This document shows positions 27,324 through 36,656 of a DNA stretch of 64,000 nt, piece by piece. The notes under the pieces are model-generated. The model saw nothing but the letters and a program-made list of their open reading frames with translations, was not told the origin of the DNA and did no database searches. Source of the stretch: CAIWHR01 sp963836265 (lineage in GTDB: Bacteria; Pseudomonadota; Gammaproteobacteria; Burkholderiales; Casimicrobiaceae). The translations under genes were made by a program, and so were the position numbers. Numbering within the stretch: position 1 is the first letter of the stretch; each line of letters starts with the position of its first letter. Where the stretch lies: the NCBI GenBank assembly GCA_963836265.1, contig CAWIIO010000008.1, forward strand, positions 124,001 to 188,000. Reading direction: 5' to 3'.

Positions 27324-28063
27324 ACGTGCCCACCGCGCTGATCGCCGAAGACGAGCCGATGCTGCTCGCACAGCTCAAGGCGCGCCTTGCCGACGCGTGG
27401 CCCGAGCTCGAGATCGTCGCCGAGGCGGTCAACGGCGACGAGGCGCTCGCGCTCGCAGGCGAGCACAGGCCCGATATCGCGTTCCTCGACATCCGGATGC
27501 CGGTGCGCTCCGGCCTCGATGTCGCGCGCGAGCTCGACGGGAGCTGCCACATCGTGTTCGTCACCGCCTACGACGAGTATGCGGTCGCCGCCTTCGACGA
27601 GGGCGCCATCGACTATGTGCTGAAGCCGCCGGCCCCCGAACGCGTCGCGAAGGTCGTGACGCGCCTGAAGTCCCGGCTCGCGGCGGCGCCCCTCGATCTC
27701 AGCGCACTGCTCGCGAAGCTCGCCGCGCGCGAGGGCGGACCCCTCAAGTGGATTCGCGCCTCGCTCGGAGCGTCGATGCGAATGATCGCCGTCGACGACA
27801 TCCTCTATTTCCAGGCCGGCGACAAGTACACGCGCGTGGTCACGCGTGACGGCGAGGCGCTGATCAGGAAGCCGATCAAGGAGCTCCACGACGAGCTCGA
27901 TCCCGATGCCTTCTGGCAGATCCATCGCGGGACGATCGTCAACCTGCGCGCCGTCGCCCGGGTCGACCGCGACTGGCGCGGCGAGCCCGTCATCCTGCTC
28001 ACGGGGCGCGACGAGAGGCTCCCGGTCAGCCGCACGTTCGCGCATCGCTTCAAGTCGATGTAG
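27320..28063 (+). CDS. LytTR-family response regulator
   Basis: A 247-residue regulator. The receiver domain (residues about 4-118) has the acidic pair EDE, phospho-acceptor Asp in FLDIRMPVRSGLD and lysine in DYVLKPPAPE. The C-terminal LytTR DNA-binding domain (about 145-245) has IRASLGASMRMIAVDDILYFQAGDKYTRV and FWQIHRGTIVNL. It is the partner of the upstream kinase. The start is TTG 27320, overlapping the kinase stop (TTGA); GTG 27326 is an equally good alternative. Targets are unknown. Confidence 0.9.
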   Translation: MNVPTALIAEDEPMLLAQLKARLADAWPELEIVAEAVNGDEALALAGEHRPDIAFLDIRMPVRSGLDVARELDGSCHIVFVTAYDEYAVAAFDEGAIDYVLKPPAPERVAKVVTRLKSRLAAAPLDLSALLAKLAAREGGPLKWIRASLGASMRMIAVDDILYFQAGDKYTRVVTRDGEALIRKPIKELHDELDPDAFWQIHRGTIVNLRAVARVDRDWRGEPVILLTGRDERLPVSRTFAHRFKSM

Positions 28064-28069
28064 CAGCAC

Positions 28070-28089
28070 GGCCGCCTTGCGCGGCGGCC
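28070..28089 (+). terminator. Hairpin after the LytTR regulator, no T run
   Basis: GGCCGCC (28070-28076) pairs with GGCGGCC (28083-28089) around a six-base loop, seven bases after the stop. There is no T tract, so it may end transcription poorly or only protect the 3' end. Confidence 0.35.
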
Positions 28090-28165
28090 TCCGCGAAGCG
28101 CTGCGTTCGCACCGCGTCCTCCCCGCGCCCTGCCGCACACGCCACGGCAAACCCTTCGGGCAGGG

Positions 28166-28171
28166 TAAAAT
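28166..28171 (+). promoter_or_regulatory. Candidate -10 element for dapD
   Basis: TAAAAT within GGGTAAAATCC lies 36 bases before the dapD ATG, the usual distance. No convincing -35 is seen. Confidence 0.4.
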
Positions 28172-28207
28172 CCTCGTTTTTCGCGCTTTCGTCCCCCCAT
28201 CGTCGCC

Positions 28208-29047
28208 ATGACCGATCTGCAGCAGACGATCGACGCCGCCTGGGAGTCGCGCGCTTCGCTCGCGCCGGGTTCGGCGTCCGCCGCGGTTCGCGATGCGGTG
28301 ACGCACGTGATCGCCGAGCTCGACGCGGGCCGGCTGCGCGTCGCCGAGAAACTGGATGGCGCCTGGACGGTCCACCAATGGATCAAGAAGGCGGTGCTGC
28401 TGTCGTTCCGGCTTGCCGATAACGTCGCGATGCGTTTCGGGCCGAGCGCCGGCAGTGCGGAGCCGTTCGCGTTCTACGACAAGGTCCCGACCAAGTTCGC
28501 CGGGATGTCCGATGACGCTCTCGTCGCCGCCGGCGTGCGCGTCGTGCCGCCCGCCGTGGCGCGCCGCGGTGCGTTTATCGCCCGTGACGTCGTCCTGATG
28601 CCGTCGTTCGTCAACATCGGGGCCTATGTCGACGCGGGCACGATGGTCGACACGTGGGCCACCGTAGGCTCTTGCGCGCAAATCGGCAGGAACGTCCATC
28701 TCTCGGGTGGCGTCGGCATCGGCGGCGTGCTCGAACCGCTGCAGGCCAACCCGACGATCATCGAGGACAACTGCTTCATCGGCGCGCGCTCCGAAGTCGT
28801 CGAAGGCGTGATCGTCGAGGAGAATTCGGTGCTCGGGATGGGCGTGTTCATCGGCCAGAGCACCAAGATCTACGACCGCGCGACGGGCGCCGTGAGCTAC
28901 GGTCGCGTGCCGGCGGGTTCGGTGGTCGTGTCCGGCAGCCTGCCTTCGGGACCACGCGGTTGCCAACTCTACTGCGCCGTCATCGTCAAGCAGGTCGACG
29001 CGAGGACGCGTGCGAAGACGAGCATCAACGAGCTGCTGCGCGCATGA
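28208..29047 (+). CDS. dapD: Tetrahydrodipicolinate N-succinyltransferase
   Basis: A 279-residue enzyme that succinylates tetrahydrodipicolinate on the path to diaminopimelate and lysine. It has the N-terminal DapD domain (LDGAWTVHQWIKKAVLLSF) and a left-handed beta-helix of hexapeptide repeats (FVNIGAYVDAGTMVDTWATVGSCAQIG, GGVGIGGVLEP, NCFIGARSEVVEGVIVEE). Length matches the family. map follows after 25 bases. Confidence 0.97.
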   Translation: MTDLQQTIDAAWESRASLAPGSASAAVRDAVTHVIAELDAGRLRVAEKLDGAWTVHQWIKKAVLLSFRLADNVAMRFGPSAGSAEPFAFYDKVPTKFAGMSDDALVAAGVRVVPPAVARRGAFIARDVVLMPSFVNIGAYVDAGTMVDTWATVGSCAQIGRNVHLSGGVGIGGVLEPLQANPTIIEDNCFIGARSEVVEGVIVEENSVLGMGVFIGQSTKIYDRATGAVSYGRVPAGSVVVSGSLPSGPRGCQLYCAVIVKQVDARTRAKTSINELLRA

Positions 29048-29072
29048 GGCGCAACGCGCGGGGCTGAACATC

Positions 29073-29864
29073 ATGCCGGTCACGATCAAGTCCCCCGAGG
29101 ACATCGAGAAGATGCGCGTCGCCGGACGCCTTGCCGCCGAGCTGCTCGACTGGCTCGCGCCGCAGGTGCAGCCCGGCGTGACGACCGGCGAGCTCGACCG
29201 CCTCGCGCACGACTACCAGGTCAACGTCCAGCACGTGGTTCCCGCAACGCTCAACTACCAGCCACCCGGACACGTGCCGTATCCGGCGTCCATCTGCACG
29301 TCGGTCAACCACGTCGTCTGCCATGGCATACCCGGCGACAAGAAACTGAAGCTAGGCGACATCGTCAACATCGACGTCACCGTGATCAGCCAAGGCTGGC
29401 ACGGCGACACGAGTCGGATGTTCTGTGTCGGCACGCCGTCGATCCAGGCGAAACGCCTGGTCGAAACGACCTACGAGGCGATGTGGCGCGGCATCCGCGC
29501 GGTGCGCCCCGGCGCGCACCTCGGCGACGTCGGCCACACGATCCAGAAGTTCGCCGAGGGCCATCACTTCTCCGTCGTCCGCGAATTCTGCGGGCACGGA
29601 ATCGGGCGCGCCTTTCACGAGGAGCCGCAGGTGTTGCACTACGGCCGTCCCGGCACCGGCCTCGTGCTCCAGCCCGGCATGATCTTCACGATCGAGCCGA
29701 TGATCAACGCGGGCCGCGCCGCGATCCGCAGCCTCGCCGACGGCTGGACGATCGTCACCGCCGACCACTCGCTGTCGGCGCAGTGGGAGCACACCGTGCT
29801 GGTGACGCCGGCGGGCCACGAAGTGCTGACGGTCTCGCCGGGGATGCCGCCGCCTGCGGCCTGA
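29073..29864 (+). CDS. map: Methionine aminopeptidase, type I
   Basis: A 263-residue enzyme that removes initiator methionine. Metal ligands are in DIVNIDVTVISQGWHGDTSRMF (two Asp), FCGHGIGRAFHEEP (His), FTIEPMIN (Glu) and QWEHTVLVT (Glu). The start at MPVTIKSPEDIEKMRVAG is the family's standard. It sits between dapD and glnD, nine bases before the latter. Confidence 0.97.
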   Translation: MPVTIKSPEDIEKMRVAGRLAAELLDWLAPQVQPGVTTGELDRLAHDYQVNVQHVVPATLNYQPPGHVPYPASICTSVNHVVCHGIPGDKKLKLGDIVNIDVTVISQGWHGDTSRMFCVGTPSIQAKRLVETTYEAMWRGIRAVRPGAHLGDVGHTIQKFAEGHHFSVVREFCGHGIGRAFHEEPQVLHYGRPGTGLVLQPGMIFTIEPMINAGRAAIRSLADGWTIVTADHSLSAQWEHTVLVTPAGHEVLTVSPGMPPPAA

Positions 29865-29872
29865 CGCCGATC

Positions 29873-32476
29873 ATGGGAACCACGGCGCCCGCTGCGGCGC
29901 GGGTGTCGGAGTGTGCGGCCGATTTCATCGATCGCTGGCGCCAGGAGCTGCGGGCAGGCCGCGCCGCGCTCGCTCGTGCGTTCCATGCCCGCCCCGACAC
30001 GCGGCGCCTCCTGCGCGAGCACGCAGCCCTTGTCGATCGCGCACTCGTCGCCGCTTGGGTCGAGCTTTCGGCGCCCACGAACGCTGCGCTCATCGCGGTG
30101 GGCGGCTACGGCCGCGGTCAGTTGTTTCCCTATTCCGACGTCGACGTCCTGATTCTGCTCGCGGACTCGCTCGACGCTGCGGGTACCGTTTTTGTCGAGC
30201 GGTTCATCGGTCTGCTGTGGGACATCGGACTCGAAATCAGCCACAGCGTACGCACGATCGCCGAATGCGAAGCCGAAATGGCCGGCGACGTCACGACCAG
30301 GACGAGCCTCCTCGAGCACCGCCTCGTCGCCGGCTCCCGTGCAGAGCACCGCGCATTCGGGCGCGCGTTCGCGGAGAGGATGGACGTACGCCACTTCTAC
30401 GAAGCCAAAGTGCTCGAACAGCAGCAGCGTCACTTGAAGTACCACGACACCGCCTACAACCTGGAGCCGAACCTGAAGGAAAGCCCTGGCGGCCTGCGCG
30501 ACCTGCAAACCGTGCTCTGGATAGCGCGCGCGGCGGGACTCGGGCGCTCATGGCGCGAACTCGCCGAGGCGGGGCTGCTCACGATGCAGGAAGCGCGCAC
30601 CGTGTCGAGACAGGAGCGCTTCATCGGCGTGTTGCGGGCACGGCTCCACTACCTTGCGGGCCGGCGCGAAGACTTGCTCGTCTTCGACCACCAGCACGCG
30701 CTCGCACGCGAGCTCGAGCTCGCCGACACGCCGGCGAGGCAGGCAAGCGAGCAGTTGATGCAGCGCTATTACCGGGCGGCGAAACTCGTGCGCCAGTCGA
30801 ACGTGATCCTGCTGCAGAACCTTCACGCGCGCCTGTTCCCGGTGCCGGCGGAGCCCGTCCCGGTCGACGACGAGTTCGTTGCCGTCGACGAGCTGCTCGA
30901 CCTCCGCGACGAGGCGCTGTTCGAGCGCCGCCCTGCGGCGATGCTCGATGCCTTCCTCACGATGCAACGCCACTCGGAGCTGCGAGGCATGTCGGCGCGC
31001 ACGCTGCGCTCGCTCTGGCGCAACCGGCACCGGATCGACGCCCGCTTTCGCCGCGACGCGGCCAATCGTGCCCGCTTCCTGCAGATCTTCCGCGAGCATC
31101 GCGGCGTGACCCACGAGCTGCGGCGAATGAACCAGTACGGGATCCTGGGCAATTGTCTGCCGGCATTCGGCCGCATCGTCGGCCAGATGCAGCACGACCT
31201 GTTCCACGTCTACACGGTCGACGAGCACATCCTGATGGTGATTCGCAACCTGCGCCGCTTCACCGAGGCGCAGCACGCGCACGAATACCCCCTTTGCTCG
31301 CGTCTCATCACCGATTTCGAGCGCAAGGAAGTCCTCTATCTCGCCGGGCTGTTCCACGACATCGCCAAGGGGCGCGGCGGAGACCATTCGGCGCTGGGCG
31401 CGCGTGAAGCGCGTCGCTTCTGTCGCGTCCACGGGGTTCCCGACGACGATACGGAGCTCGTTTCGTGGCTGGTCGCCCACCACCTGGCGATGTCGGTGAC
31501 GGCGCAGAAGCAGGACGTCACCGACCCCGATGTCGTCACCGCCTTCACTCGCAAGGTTGGAACCGAGCGACGCCTGATCGCGCTCTACCTCCTCACCGTC
31601 GCCGACATCCGCGGCACGAGCCCCAAGGTGTGGAACGCGTGGAAGGCGCGCCTCCTCGAGGACCTCTTTCACGCGACGCGTGCGCGGCTCGCCGGTGCGT
31701 CGGCTCCCGTCACGCTCGCCGACAGCCTTCAGCAACGGCAGAGCGAAGCGCAGCGCCTGCTGCGTCTGTACGCGGTGCCGGACGGCGCCGAGCGCAAGCT
31801 GTGGTGGCACCTCGACAACGTCTACTTCCAACGCCATTCGGCCGACGAAATCGCGTGGCACGCGCGACAACTCTACTGGCGTATCGACCGGCGTGAACCT
31901 GTCGTGCGGGCACGGTTGTCGCGGGCCGAAGCCGGGTTGCAGGTGATGATCTATCTTCCCGATCAGAAGGACCTCTTTGCGCGCATCTGCGGTTATTTCG
32001 GGCGTCGCGGGCTGACGATCATGGAGGCGAAGATCCACACGACGCGCCATGGCTATGCCCTCGACACCTTTGCGATCCTCGATCCCGCGAACCCGGACAT
32101 GTCGTACCGCGACACGATCCAGCAGATCGAATTCGAATTGAAGGAGCTGCTGGAGTCGCACCCGCCGCTCGAGCCGCCGGTCGCGGGACGCGTGAGTCGG
32201 CGGCTCAAGCACTTTCCGCTGTCGCCGTCGGTGCAGATCTCACCCGACGACAAGGGAACGCACTACATCCTCGAGATCGTGGCGGGCGACCGCCCGGGCC
32301 TCCTGGCACAGATTGCCTATACGCTCGCGCGCGCGAACATCAACGTCACGAGCGCGAAGATCAACACGCTGGGCGAGCGCGCCGAGGACGTCTTCCTGGT
32401 CGACGGTGCGCGCCTTCACGACGAGCACGCGCTGTTGAAGCTCGAAACCTCGCTCTACGACCAGCTACGGGTGTAG
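29873..32476 (+). CDS. glnD: Bifunctional uridylyltransferase/uridylyl-removing enzyme GlnD
   Basis: An 867-residue nitrogen sensor that uridylylates PII proteins when glutamine is low and removes UMP when it is high. Order: nucleotidyltransferase domain (GGYGRGQLFPYSDVDVLIL, residues about 75-95), GlnD PII-UTase region (ESPGGLRDLQTVLWIARA), HD phosphohydrolase (LAGLFHDIAKGRGGDHSALG), and two C-terminal ACT domains (LFARICGYFGRRGLTIMEAKI; DRPGLLAQIAYTLARANINV). The end overlaps def on the opposite strand by 12 bases. No PII gene is in the window. Confidence 0.97.
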   Translation: MGTTAPAAARVSECAADFIDRWRQELRAGRAALARAFHARPDTRRLLREHAALVDRALVAAWVELSAPTNAALIAVGGYGRGQLFPYSDVDVLILLADSLDAAGTVFVERFIGLLWDIGLEISHSVRTIAECEAEMAGDVTTRTSLLEHRLVAGSRAEHRAFGRAFAERMDVRHFYEAKVLEQQQRHLKYHDTAYNLEPNLKESPGGLRDLQTVLWIARAAGLGRSWRELAEAGLLTMQEARTVSRQERFIGVLRARLHYLAGRREDLLVFDHQHALARELELADTPARQASEQLMQRYYRAAKLVRQSNVILLQNLHARLFPVPAEPVPVDDEFVAVDELLDLRDEALFERRPAAMLDAFLTMQRHSELRGMSARTLRSLWRNRHRIDARFRRDAANRARFLQIFREHRGVTHELRRMNQYGILGNCLPAFGRIVGQMQHDLFHVYTVDEHILMVIRNLRRFTEAQHAHEYPLCSRLITDFERKEVLYLAGLFHDIAKGRGGDHSALGAREARRFCRVHGVPDDDTELVSWLVAHHLAMSVTAQKQDVTDPDVVTAFTRKVGTERRLIALYLLTVADIRGTSPKVWNAWKARLLEDLFHATRARLAGASAPVTLADSLQQRQSEAQRLLRLYAVPDGAERKLWWHLDNVYFQRHSADEIAWHARQLYWRIDRREPVVRARLSRAEAGLQVMIYLPDQKDLFARICGYFGRRGLTIMEAKIHTTRHGYALDTFAILDPANPDMSYRDTIQQIEFELKELLESHPPLEPPVAGRVSRRLKHFPLSPSVQISPDDKGTHYILEIVAGDRPGLLAQIAYTLARANINVTSAKINTLGERAEDVFLVDGARLHDEHALLKLETSLYDQLRV

Positions 32477-33007
32477 TCGCTCCTCTGCGGCCGCGGCGTC
32501 GGGAAACAGGATGTCCGTATAGCCGAAGTGCCGGAAATCGCGCATCCGCATCGGGTAGAGAATCCCGAGCAGATGGTCGCATTCGTGCTGGACGACGCGC
32601 GCGTGAAAGCCGGTCGCTTCGCGCCGGATCGGCTGCCCGTGCGGGTCGAGGCCCTCGTAGCGAATCCGCGAATACCGCGGCACCACGCCCCGCAATCCGG
32701 GCACGGAGAGACAGCCTTCCCAGCCGTCCTCCATCTCGTCCGAAAGCGGTGTCAGCGCCGGGTTCACGAGCTCGGTGTAGGGCACCGGCTCGGCCTCGGG
32801 ATAGCGCGGATTCTCCGCGAATCCGAAGATGACGACCTGCAAGGGAACCCCGATCTGGGGCGCCGCGAGCCCGGCGCCGTTTTCGGCAGCCATCGTGTCG
32901 CGCAGATCGGCGAGCAGCAAATCGAGCGCCGACGTGCGAAAAGCGTCGACCGGCCTCGAGGCTTCCCACAGCCTCGGGTCGCCCATCCGCAGGACGTCTC
33001 GAATCAT
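32465..33007 (-). CDS. def: Peptide deformylase
   Basis: A 180-residue Fe-dependent deformylase with all three motifs: GAGLAAPQIG, EGCLSVPGLRG (Cys ligand) and QHECDHLLGILYP (two His ligands and the catalytic Glu). It removes the formyl group from new proteins. It is not beside fmt, so it may be a second deformylase. Its C-terminus overlaps glnD tail to tail. Confidence 0.95.
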   Translation of the reverse strand: MIRDVLRMGDPRLWEASRPVDAFRTSALDLLLADLRDTMAAENGAGLAAPQIGVPLQVVIFGFAENPRYPEAEPVPYTELVNPALTPLSDEMEDGWEGCLSVPGLRGVVPRYSRIRYEGLDPHGQPIRREATGFHARVVQHECDHLLGILYPMRMRDFRHFGYTDILFPDAAAAEERLHP

Positions 33008-33218
33008 GGCTCGGCCTCCGCGCCCGCCTTTGTTCTCGATTCACCGAGTGGTCTGCCTCCGGCCATCGCGTGCGGACGCGCCCTTCGATGCGGCCTCCGC
33101 GCTGTTGGAGGCCCTCCGTTAAACCGCGGTCTCGGCCGCCGCCCGCGCTCGCAGACGCAAGCTTCGCTCCTTGGCTCCGCCCTGCTCGCGCAGGCGTCCT
33201 CGTTTTCGCCCCGGGCAC

Positions 33219-33950
33219 TCATGGTGCTATGTGCTCCAGCAACGCGCGGACCCGATCCATCGCGGTTTCCAGCACGCGCGCGATGCCTGCCATCGAGATC
33301 TGGTCCATCGAATCGCCGCGCCCGGCCGCATGATTGACCACGACGGCGATCGCCGCATAGGGAAGATCGAGCTCGCGCGCGAGCGCCGCTTCGGGCATCC
33401 CCGTCATTCCGACTATCGTCGCGCCGTCGCGTTCCAGGCGGTCGATCTCGGCGGCGGTTTCGAGCCGCGGCCCGGAAATGGCGGCGTAGACACCGCCGTC
33501 GGTCAGCGCAATCCCGGCGCTCGTTGCCGCCGTCAGGCACTTATGCCGCAGCCACGGCGTGTACGGTTGCGTGAAATCGACGTGCACCACGCGCCGGTCG
33601 CCACCGTCGAAAAAGCTCGACGCGCGGTCATGGGTGTAATCGATGAGCTGGTGAGGCACGACGAGCTCGCCCGGCACCACGCCCCGGATCCCCCCAACCG
33701 ACGCCACCGCCATAACGGCGGTTGCCCCGCGTTCCTTCAGGGCCCACACGTTGGCCCGGTAATTCACCCGATGTGGCGGTATCGTGTGGCCGTGCCCATG
33801 GCGGGCCAGGAATACCGCGTCGCGGCCCGCGATCTGTCCGAACAGCAGCGCCGACGACGGCTCGCCGTAGGGCGTGCGCACGACTTCGCGGTGGGCCACC
33901 GCGAGCGTCGAAAGCCGGGTGAGGCCGCTGCCTCCGATGATTGCGAGCAT
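33219..33950 (-). CDS. S-methyl-5'-thioinosine/thioadenosine phosphorylase
   Basis: A 243-residue MTAP/PNP-family enzyme. It begins MLAIIGGSGLTRL (phosphate-binding), with HGHGHTIPPHRVNYRAN, GRGDSMDQISMAG and TGMPEAALARELDLPYA. Size and motifs resemble the Pseudomonas methylthioinosine phosphorylase, and a methylthioadenosine deaminase gene lies 11 kb away, so the inosine form is the likely substrate. The assignment between MTA and MTI cannot be proved from sequence. A 211-base GC-rich gap without features separates it from def. Confidence 0.85.
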   Translation of the reverse strand: MLAIIGGSGLTRLSTLAVAHREVVRTPYGEPSSALLFGQIAGRDAVFLARHGHGHTIPPHRVNYRANVWALKERGATAVMAVASVGGIRGVVPGELVVPHQLIDYTHDRASSFFDGGDRRVVHVDFTQPYTPWLRHKCLTAATSAGIALTDGGVYAAISGPRLETAAEIDRLERDGATIVGMTGMPEAALARELDLPYAAIAVVVNHAAGRGDSMDQISMAGIARVLETAMDRVRALLEHIAP

Positions 33951-34154
33951 GGAACTTGCTTCGGATCGGGATCGAGGCCAGAGTGCCGGTCGTCGGGAGC
34001 CGATTGCCGCCCGAACCAGCCCGCGGAACCGCCCGTCGGCCCCCAAATCGGGTCTGGCGCTGGAACTGCCCGTCAATTCATGACATTATCATGCGCACCT
34101 GAGGCGCCGGCCGAAAATGCCGGCGCGCCACGATTGTAGCCCGGGACGCCCGAC

Positions 34155-35327
34155 ATGTATCTCGACCGACTGTTCAGACTGATGGCGGAGAAGCAGGCAT
34201 CCGACCTGTTCATCTCCTGCGGCGCGCCGATCAACATCAAGATCAACGGCGTCGTTTCGCCGATCTCGACGCAGCCGATGGACCTCGAGACCGTGCGCCG
34301 GATCGCCTACGAGCTGATGTCCAAGGAGCAGACCCGGGAGTTCGAAAACGAGCTCGAGATGAACCTGTCCCATCTCGACCGTGCGGTCGGCAACTTCCGG
34401 ATCAACATCTTCCGTCAGCGGGGGACGATCTCGATGGTGATCCGCTTCGTGCGGAGCCACATCCCCCCGTTCGCGGAGCTGAGATTGCCGCCCGTGCTCC
34501 TCGACATCGTGATGGAAAAACGCGGCCTGGTGCTGATCGCCGGGGCGACGGGCTCGGGCAAGTCGACCACGCTGGCAGCGATGATCGACCACCGCAATTC
34601 CAACAAGTCGGGTCACATCCTGACGATCGAGGATCCCATCGAATACCTGTTCGAGCACAAGCAGAGCATCGTCAACCAGCGCGAGCTCCACGTCGACACG
34701 CAAAGCTATCAGACTGCGCTGCAGAACGGGCTGCGCGAGGCGCCCGACCTCATCATGATCGGCGAGATCCGCGATCGCGAGACGATGCAGCAGGCGCTGC
34801 TGCACACGCTGACCGGCCACCTGTGCCTGTCCACGATCCACGCCAACAACAGCTATCACGCGCTCTCGCGGATCATCAACCTGTTTCCGTACGATGCGCG
34901 TTCCGGCGTGCTGTCTGATCTTTCGATCGGTCTCCGCGCGATCATGTCGCAGCGGCTCGTCCGCAACAAGGAAGGCGAGCTGCAGCCCGCCGTCGAAATC
35001 CTGCTCAACACGTCGCTCATTGCCGAACTCATCAAAAACGGCGAGATCACGCAGATCAAGGAGGCGATGGAGCAGTCGCTCTACCCGGGATCGCAGACCT
35101 TCGAGCAGGCGCTGTGCAGGTTGCACCTCGACGGCCAGATCGGATATGACGAGGCGATGATCGCGTCGGATTCGCCGACCAACCTTGCCTGGCTCATCAA
35201 CCAGAACTCGCCGACCGCCCGCGTCGATTCCATGGCGCAGCAAACCGGCGATGCCGCGCCGAGGCGTCCGCAGAGCGATTTCACTGCGTTGCAAATCGAC
35301 GCGGAGATGCTGGACCGGCCGCATTAG
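34155..35327 (+). CDS. pilU: PilT/PilU-type twitching motility ATPase
   Basis: A 390-residue retraction ATPase of type IV pili. The Walker A motif is GATGSGKSTTLAAMIDHRN (about residue 130). Walker B and the Asp box are in DLIMIGEIRDRETMQQAL, with the HIS box HLCLSTIHANNSYHALSRI. N-terminal MYLDRLFRLMAEKQASDLFISCGAPINIKING and the long C-terminal tail point to PilU rather than PilT. No pilT or other pil gene is in the window. An upstream 200-base gap is shared with the divergent phosphorylase gene. Confidence 0.9.
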   Translation: MYLDRLFRLMAEKQASDLFISCGAPINIKINGVVSPISTQPMDLETVRRIAYELMSKEQTREFENELEMNLSHLDRAVGNFRINIFRQRGTISMVIRFVRSHIPPFAELRLPPVLLDIVMEKRGLVLIAGATGSGKSTTLAAMIDHRNSNKSGHILTIEDPIEYLFEHKQSIVNQRELHVDTQSYQTALQNGLREAPDLIMIGEIRDRETMQQALLHTLTGHLCLSTIHANNSYHALSRIINLFPYDARSGVLSDLSIGLRAIMSQRLVRNKEGELQPAVEILLNTSLIAELIKNGEITQIKEAMEQSLYPGSQTFEQALCRLHLDGQIGYDEAMIASDSPTNLAWLINQNSPTARVDSMAQQTGDAAPRRPQSDFTALQIDAEMLDRPH

Positions 35328-35343
35328 GCGGCCCGGTGGTGAC

Positions 35344-35362
35344 CGCGGCTCGCGAAGCCGCG
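35344..35362 (+). terminator. Hairpin downstream of pilU, no T run
   Basis: CGCGGCT and AGCCGCG form a perfect seven-base stem around CGCGA, 17 bases after the pilU stop. No T tract follows. Confidence 0.35.
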
Positions 35363-35452
35363 ACGCGGCCGAGGCGCCGCGTCTTTGCCGGCATGCGCCG
35401 AGCGTGCGCGCAGGACGCCGCGGCCACCGCCGTGTTTGTTAACATTCGGCAC

Positions 35453-36631
35453 ATGGCAACCGCCGCGCGCCCCGTCGTTTCCCGGGCTGTCGATCCGACG
35501 CTCGAGCTCGCGCGAACGCTGATCGCGCGCCGGTCGCTCACCCCCGCCGACGCGGGCTGTCAGGCATTGATCGCGGAGCGTCTCGTGCCGCTGGGCTTCC
35601 GCTGCGAATCCCTGGTCTCGAACGGGGTGACCAACCTGTGGGCGCGGCGCGGAAACGCGCGCCCGCTCTTCTGTTTTGCCGGCCACACCGACGTCGTCCC
35701 GGCCGGACCCCTCGACGGCTGGCAGTCTGATCCGTTCACGCCAAGCGAGCGCAACGGCTACCTTCACGGGCGTGGCGCGGCCGACATGAAGGGCTCCCTC
35801 GCGGCGTTCGTCACGGCGATCGAGGACTTCGTCGGCGCGAATCCGCAGGCATCCGGCTCGATCGCACTCCTGCTTACCTCCGACGAGGAAGGCCCCTCGG
35901 TCGACGGCACGGCCAAGGTCGTCGAGAAGCTCGCCGCAGCCCGGGAGACGATCGACTACTGCATCGTCGGCGAGCCGTCGTCGCTGACAACGTTGGGCGA
36001 CACGATCAAGAACGGCCGTCGCGGCACGCTGTCCGCGACGCTCACGATCAATGGCGTACAGGGCCACGTCGCGTATCCTCATCTCGCGAAGAATCCAATC
36101 CACCTCGCAGCGCCTGCGCTGGCGGAGCTCGCGGCAACGCACTGGGACGACGGAAACGAGTTCTTCCCGCCGACGACTTGGCAGGCATCGAACATCCATG
36201 CGGGGACGGGAGCGAACAACGTCATTCCCGGCACGCTCGAAGTGACGTTCAATTTCCGGCATGGGACAGTCTCCGCGCGCGAATCGCTGCAGCAGCGCGT
36301 CGAAGCGATCCTCGCGAAGCATGGCCTCGCCTACGACCTCGTCTGGACCGGTTGGGGCAAGCCGTATCTCACGCCACGCGGCAAGCTCGTGGACGTCGTG
36401 ACTGGCGTCGTGCAGGAAACCGTCGGCATCAGCCCCGGGGTCTCGTGCACCGGAGGGACGTCGGATGGCCGGTTCATCGCCGACATCTGCTCCGAGATCG
36501 TCGAACTGGGGCCGGTAAGCACGTCGATCCACAAGCTGAACGAGTGCGTGAACATCGCCGACCTGGCGATCCTCGCGACCGTCTACCGCCGCATTCTCGA
36601 GCGCCTTCTCCTTCCGGGCATCGGTCCATGA
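35453..36631 (+). CDS. dapE: Succinyl-diaminopimelate desuccinylase
   Basis: A 392-residue M20-family di-zinc hydrolase. Zinc ligands and the catalytic residues appear in FAGHTDVVPAGPLDGW, YLHGRGAADMKGSLAAF, LLTSDEEGPSVDGT, CIVGEPSS and, near the end, STSIHKLNECVNI. It yields LL-diaminopimelate. ATG 35453 is taken; an upstream extension in frame lacks homology. prmB follows after 25 bases, a common betaproteobacterial pairing. Confidence 0.96.
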   Translation: MATAARPVVSRAVDPTLELARTLIARRSLTPADAGCQALIAERLVPLGFRCESLVSNGVTNLWARRGNARPLFCFAGHTDVVPAGPLDGWQSDPFTPSERNGYLHGRGAADMKGSLAAFVTAIEDFVGANPQASGSIALLLTSDEEGPSVDGTAKVVEKLAAARETIDYCIVGEPSSLTTLGDTIKNGRRGTLSATLTINGVQGHVAYPHLAKNPIHLAAPALAELAATHWDDGNEFFPPTTWQASNIHAGTGANNVIPGTLEVTFNFRHGTVSARESLQQRVEAILAKHGLAYDLVWTGWGKPYLTPRGKLVDVVTGVVQETVGISPGVSCTGGTSDGRFIADICSEIVELGPVSTSIHKLNECVNIADLAILATVYRRILERLLLPGIGP

Positions 36632-36656
36632 ACGCCGCAAGCGGCGGGGCGGGTCC

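Noticed and set aside
24765..29104. Long minus-strand frames opposite dapC, the kinase, the regulator and dapD
   Set aside because: All four plus-strand genes have catalytic motifs; the opposite frames are arginine-rich shadows.
33008..33218. A small gene between def and the phosphorylase
   Set aside because: Open frames there are short and arginine-rich, with no ribosome-binding site or motif.
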